Below, piece after piece: positions 4,691-5,724 of a stretch of DNA of 5,724 nt. The notes under the pieces were generated by a model, which ran no database searches, was not told where the DNA came from, and saw only the letters and a program-made list of their open reading frames with translations. Within the stretch, counting starts at the first letter, position 1, and each line of letters opens with the position of its first letter. The position numbers were made by a program, and so were the translations under genes. Origin of the DNA: Actinomycetota bacterium (lineage in GTDB: Bacteria; Actinomycetota; Actinomycetes; JACCUZ01). The stretch covers positions 1-5,724 of the forward strand of contig JAVEDA010000345.1 of the NCBI GenBank assembly GCA_030841195.1, in the 5' to 3' direction.

Positions 4691-5724
4691 CACCGCCTCC
4701 CTCCTCGCCCCGTGCGTCCGGCCGCGACCGCCTCGATCGCCAGGTCGACGAGCCGCTCGTCCGCGTCCCGCCGCCCGCTGCTCTCCGCGGCCCGCCCCAT
4801 CGTCGCCAACCGCTCCGGGTCGGTGAGCAGGGGGGTCAGCGTCGCCTGCACCCAGGCGGCGGTGCACTGCGCGTCGTCGACCAGCAGCCCGCCCCCGGCG
4901 TCGACCACCGGGCGGGCGATCAGCTCCTGCTCGCCGTTGCCGATCGGGAGCGGCACGTACGCGGCCGGCAGCCCGACCGCGGTCAGCTCGACCACCGTGT
5001 TCGCCCCGGCCCGGCACAGCGCCAGGTCGGCCGCGGCGTACGCGAGGTCCATCCGGTCCAGGTAGGGCAGCACGACGTACGGCGGTGCGCCGGCCGCCGC
5101 GTCCTCGACCATGACGGTGTGCGCGGTGCCGGTGGCGTGCAGCACCTGCACGCCGGCGGCACGCAGCCCGGCCGCCGCCCCGGACGCCGCGTCGTTGAGC
5201 CGCTTGGCGCCCTGCGAGCCGCCGGTCACCAGCAGCGTCGGTCGGTCGGCGTCCAGGCCGAAGGTCGCCCGCGCCTCGCCCCGGACGGCGGCCCGGTCCA
5301 GGGTGGCGATGCTGCGGCGGATCGGCAGCCCGAGCTGGCGGGCGTGCCGGATCGGCGTCCCCGGGAAGGTCGTCGCGACGTACGGCGTGAGCCGGGCGCC
5401 CAGCCGGTTGGCCCAGCCCGGCCGGGGGTTGGCCTCGTGCACCACGATCGGCACCCTGAGGCGGCGGGCCGCCAGGTAGGCGGGGCCGGACACGAACCCG
5501 CCGAAGCCCACCAGCACGTCGGCCCGCGGCTCGCGCAGCACGTCGGCCGCCGCCGCCACGGCGGCCCGCAGCCGACCGGGCACGGCGAGCAGGTCGCGGC
5601 CGGGTCGGCGCGGGATCGGGACGGGCGGGATCAGGGCCAGCCGGTAGCCGCGGGCCGGGATGATCCGGGTGTCCAGGCCGCGCTCGGTGCCCAGCGCCGT
5701 CACCTCGGCCGACGGGTCGCGGCG
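4687..5724 (-). CDS. murG: MurG, UDP-GlcNAc:lipid I N-acetylglucosaminyltransferase (5' end cut off by the window)
   Basis: GT28-family glycosyltransferase at the inner face of the membrane that moves GlcNAc from UDP-GlcNAc to lipid I, making lipid II. 345 residues are visible; the family is usually about 355-380, so a few tens of N-terminal residues, including the first glycine-rich loop, lie beyond base 5724. The frame is open to the window edge (RRDPSAEVTALGTERGLDTR); the GTG at 5703 is an internal valine, not the start. Motifs in order: GTERGLDTR, VGFGGFVSGPAYLA, VVHEANPRPGWANRLGAR, the second-domain loop LLVTGGSQGAKRLN, and the UDP-GlcNAc-binding region CRAGANTVVELTAVGLPAAY followed by PIGNGEQELIA. 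In this last motif Ile replaces the usually conserved Asn (family pattern Q-x-x-N-A); the codon is ATC. The stop TGA at 4689-4687 overlaps the murC GTG. ftsW would be expected immediately upstream outside the window (inference from actinobacterial dcw order). Confidence 0.97.
   Translation of the reverse strand, partial: RRDPSAEVTALGTERGLDTRIIPARGYRLALIPPVPIPRRPGRDLLAVPGRLRAAVAAAADVLREPRADVLVGFGGFVSGPAYLAARRLRVPIVVHEANPRPGWANRLGARLTPYVATTFPGTPIRHARQLGLPIRRSIATLDRAAVRGEARATFGLDADRPTLLVTGGSQGAKRLNDAASGAAAGLRAAGVQVLHATGTAHTVMVEDAAAGAPPYVVLPYLDRMDLAYAAADLALCRAGANTVVELTAVGLPAAYVPLPIGNGEQELIARPVVDAGGGLLVDDAQCTAAWVQATLTPLLTDPERLATMGRAAESSGRRDADERLVDLAIEAVAAGRTGRGGRRW
4696..4706 (-). promoter_or_regulatory. 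Strong Shine-Dalgarno sequence of murC
   Basis: The minus strand reads GAGGAGGGAGG just before the tandem GTG codons of murC, inside the 3' end of murG. AGGAGG (4705-4700) is 6 nt from GTG 4693 and 9 nt from GTG 4690; GGGAGG (4701-4696) is 5 nt from GTG 4690. It supports the murC start here rather than further upstream, and shows that murC does not depend on coupling alone. It does not decide between the two GTG codons. Confidence 0.8.

Noticed and set aside
4691..5017. Upstream extension of murC to a start at 5017
   Set aside because: The extra 109 residues are Arg/Gly/Ala noise lying wholly inside murG. The conserved MurC N-terminus, the Shine-Dalgarno sequence and the stop/start overlap all place the start at 4690/4693.
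3371..5065. 564-codon open frame on the plus strand
   Set aside because: Antisense shadow of murC and murG, with biased composition and no domain. The minus-strand genes carry complete family motifs.
5701..5703. GTG as the start of murG
   Set aside because: The frame continues upstream to the window edge with sensible sequence, and MurG needs the first glycine-rich loop, which would be missing if this were the start. It is an internal valine.
1..5724. CRISPR array, tRNA/rRNA, transposase, phage or defence genes
   Set aside because: Looked for on both strands and not seen. Apart from the ftsQ-ftsZ spacer and a 31-nt gap, the window is filled by standard dcw genes.

Overview
The window is a stretch of the division and cell-wall (dcw) cluster of a very GC-rich actinobacterium. 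All six genes lie on the minus strand, so transcription runs from the right end of the window to the left: murG (5' end cut off), murC, ftsQ, ftsZ, pgeF and a YggS-type PLP-binding protein (3' end cut off). The gene order, the FtsZ ending DDLDIPEFLK, the GTG starts and the strong third-position G/C bias all point to Actinobacteria. The murG-murC-ftsQ-ftsZ order without murB fits Micromonosporaceae best (Actinoplanes/Micromonospora type). That family-level placement is inference from recall, not a search.

Layout, right to left. 5724-4687 encodes most of MurG, the lipid II-forming glycosyltransferase. 4690-3263 encodes MurC, the UDP-MurNAc:L-alanine ligase. 3266-2544 encodes FtsQ, the single-pass divisome scaffold. 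A 312-nt spacer (2543-2232) follows. It holds a striking 80-nt near-perfect hairpin just after ftsQ (2520-2441) and an A/T-rich island with a TTGACA hexamer and nested short inverted repeats (about 2334-2288), the likely promoter/regulatory region of ftsZ. 2231-1011 is ftsZ, followed after 31 nt by pgeF (979-251). The YggS-family gene starts at 254 and runs out of the window.

The genes work together in septal wall synthesis. MurC starts the stem peptide on the cytoplasmic precursor, PgeF is thought to edit precursors carrying the wrong first amino acid, MurG completes lipid II, and FtsZ and FtsQ place and assemble the machinery that uses it. The YggS protein maintains pyridoxal phosphate balance and commonly sits beside ftsZ in Gram-positive bacteria. 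Three junctions use 4-nt stop/start overlaps (GTGA, GTGA, ATGA), indicating translational coupling. ftsZ alone is set apart by a long regulatory spacer, consistent with independent control of its dosage.

I saw no mobile-element gene, CRISPR array, RNA gene or unfamiliar protein system. The main item needing a second look is the long hairpin between ftsQ and ftsZ.
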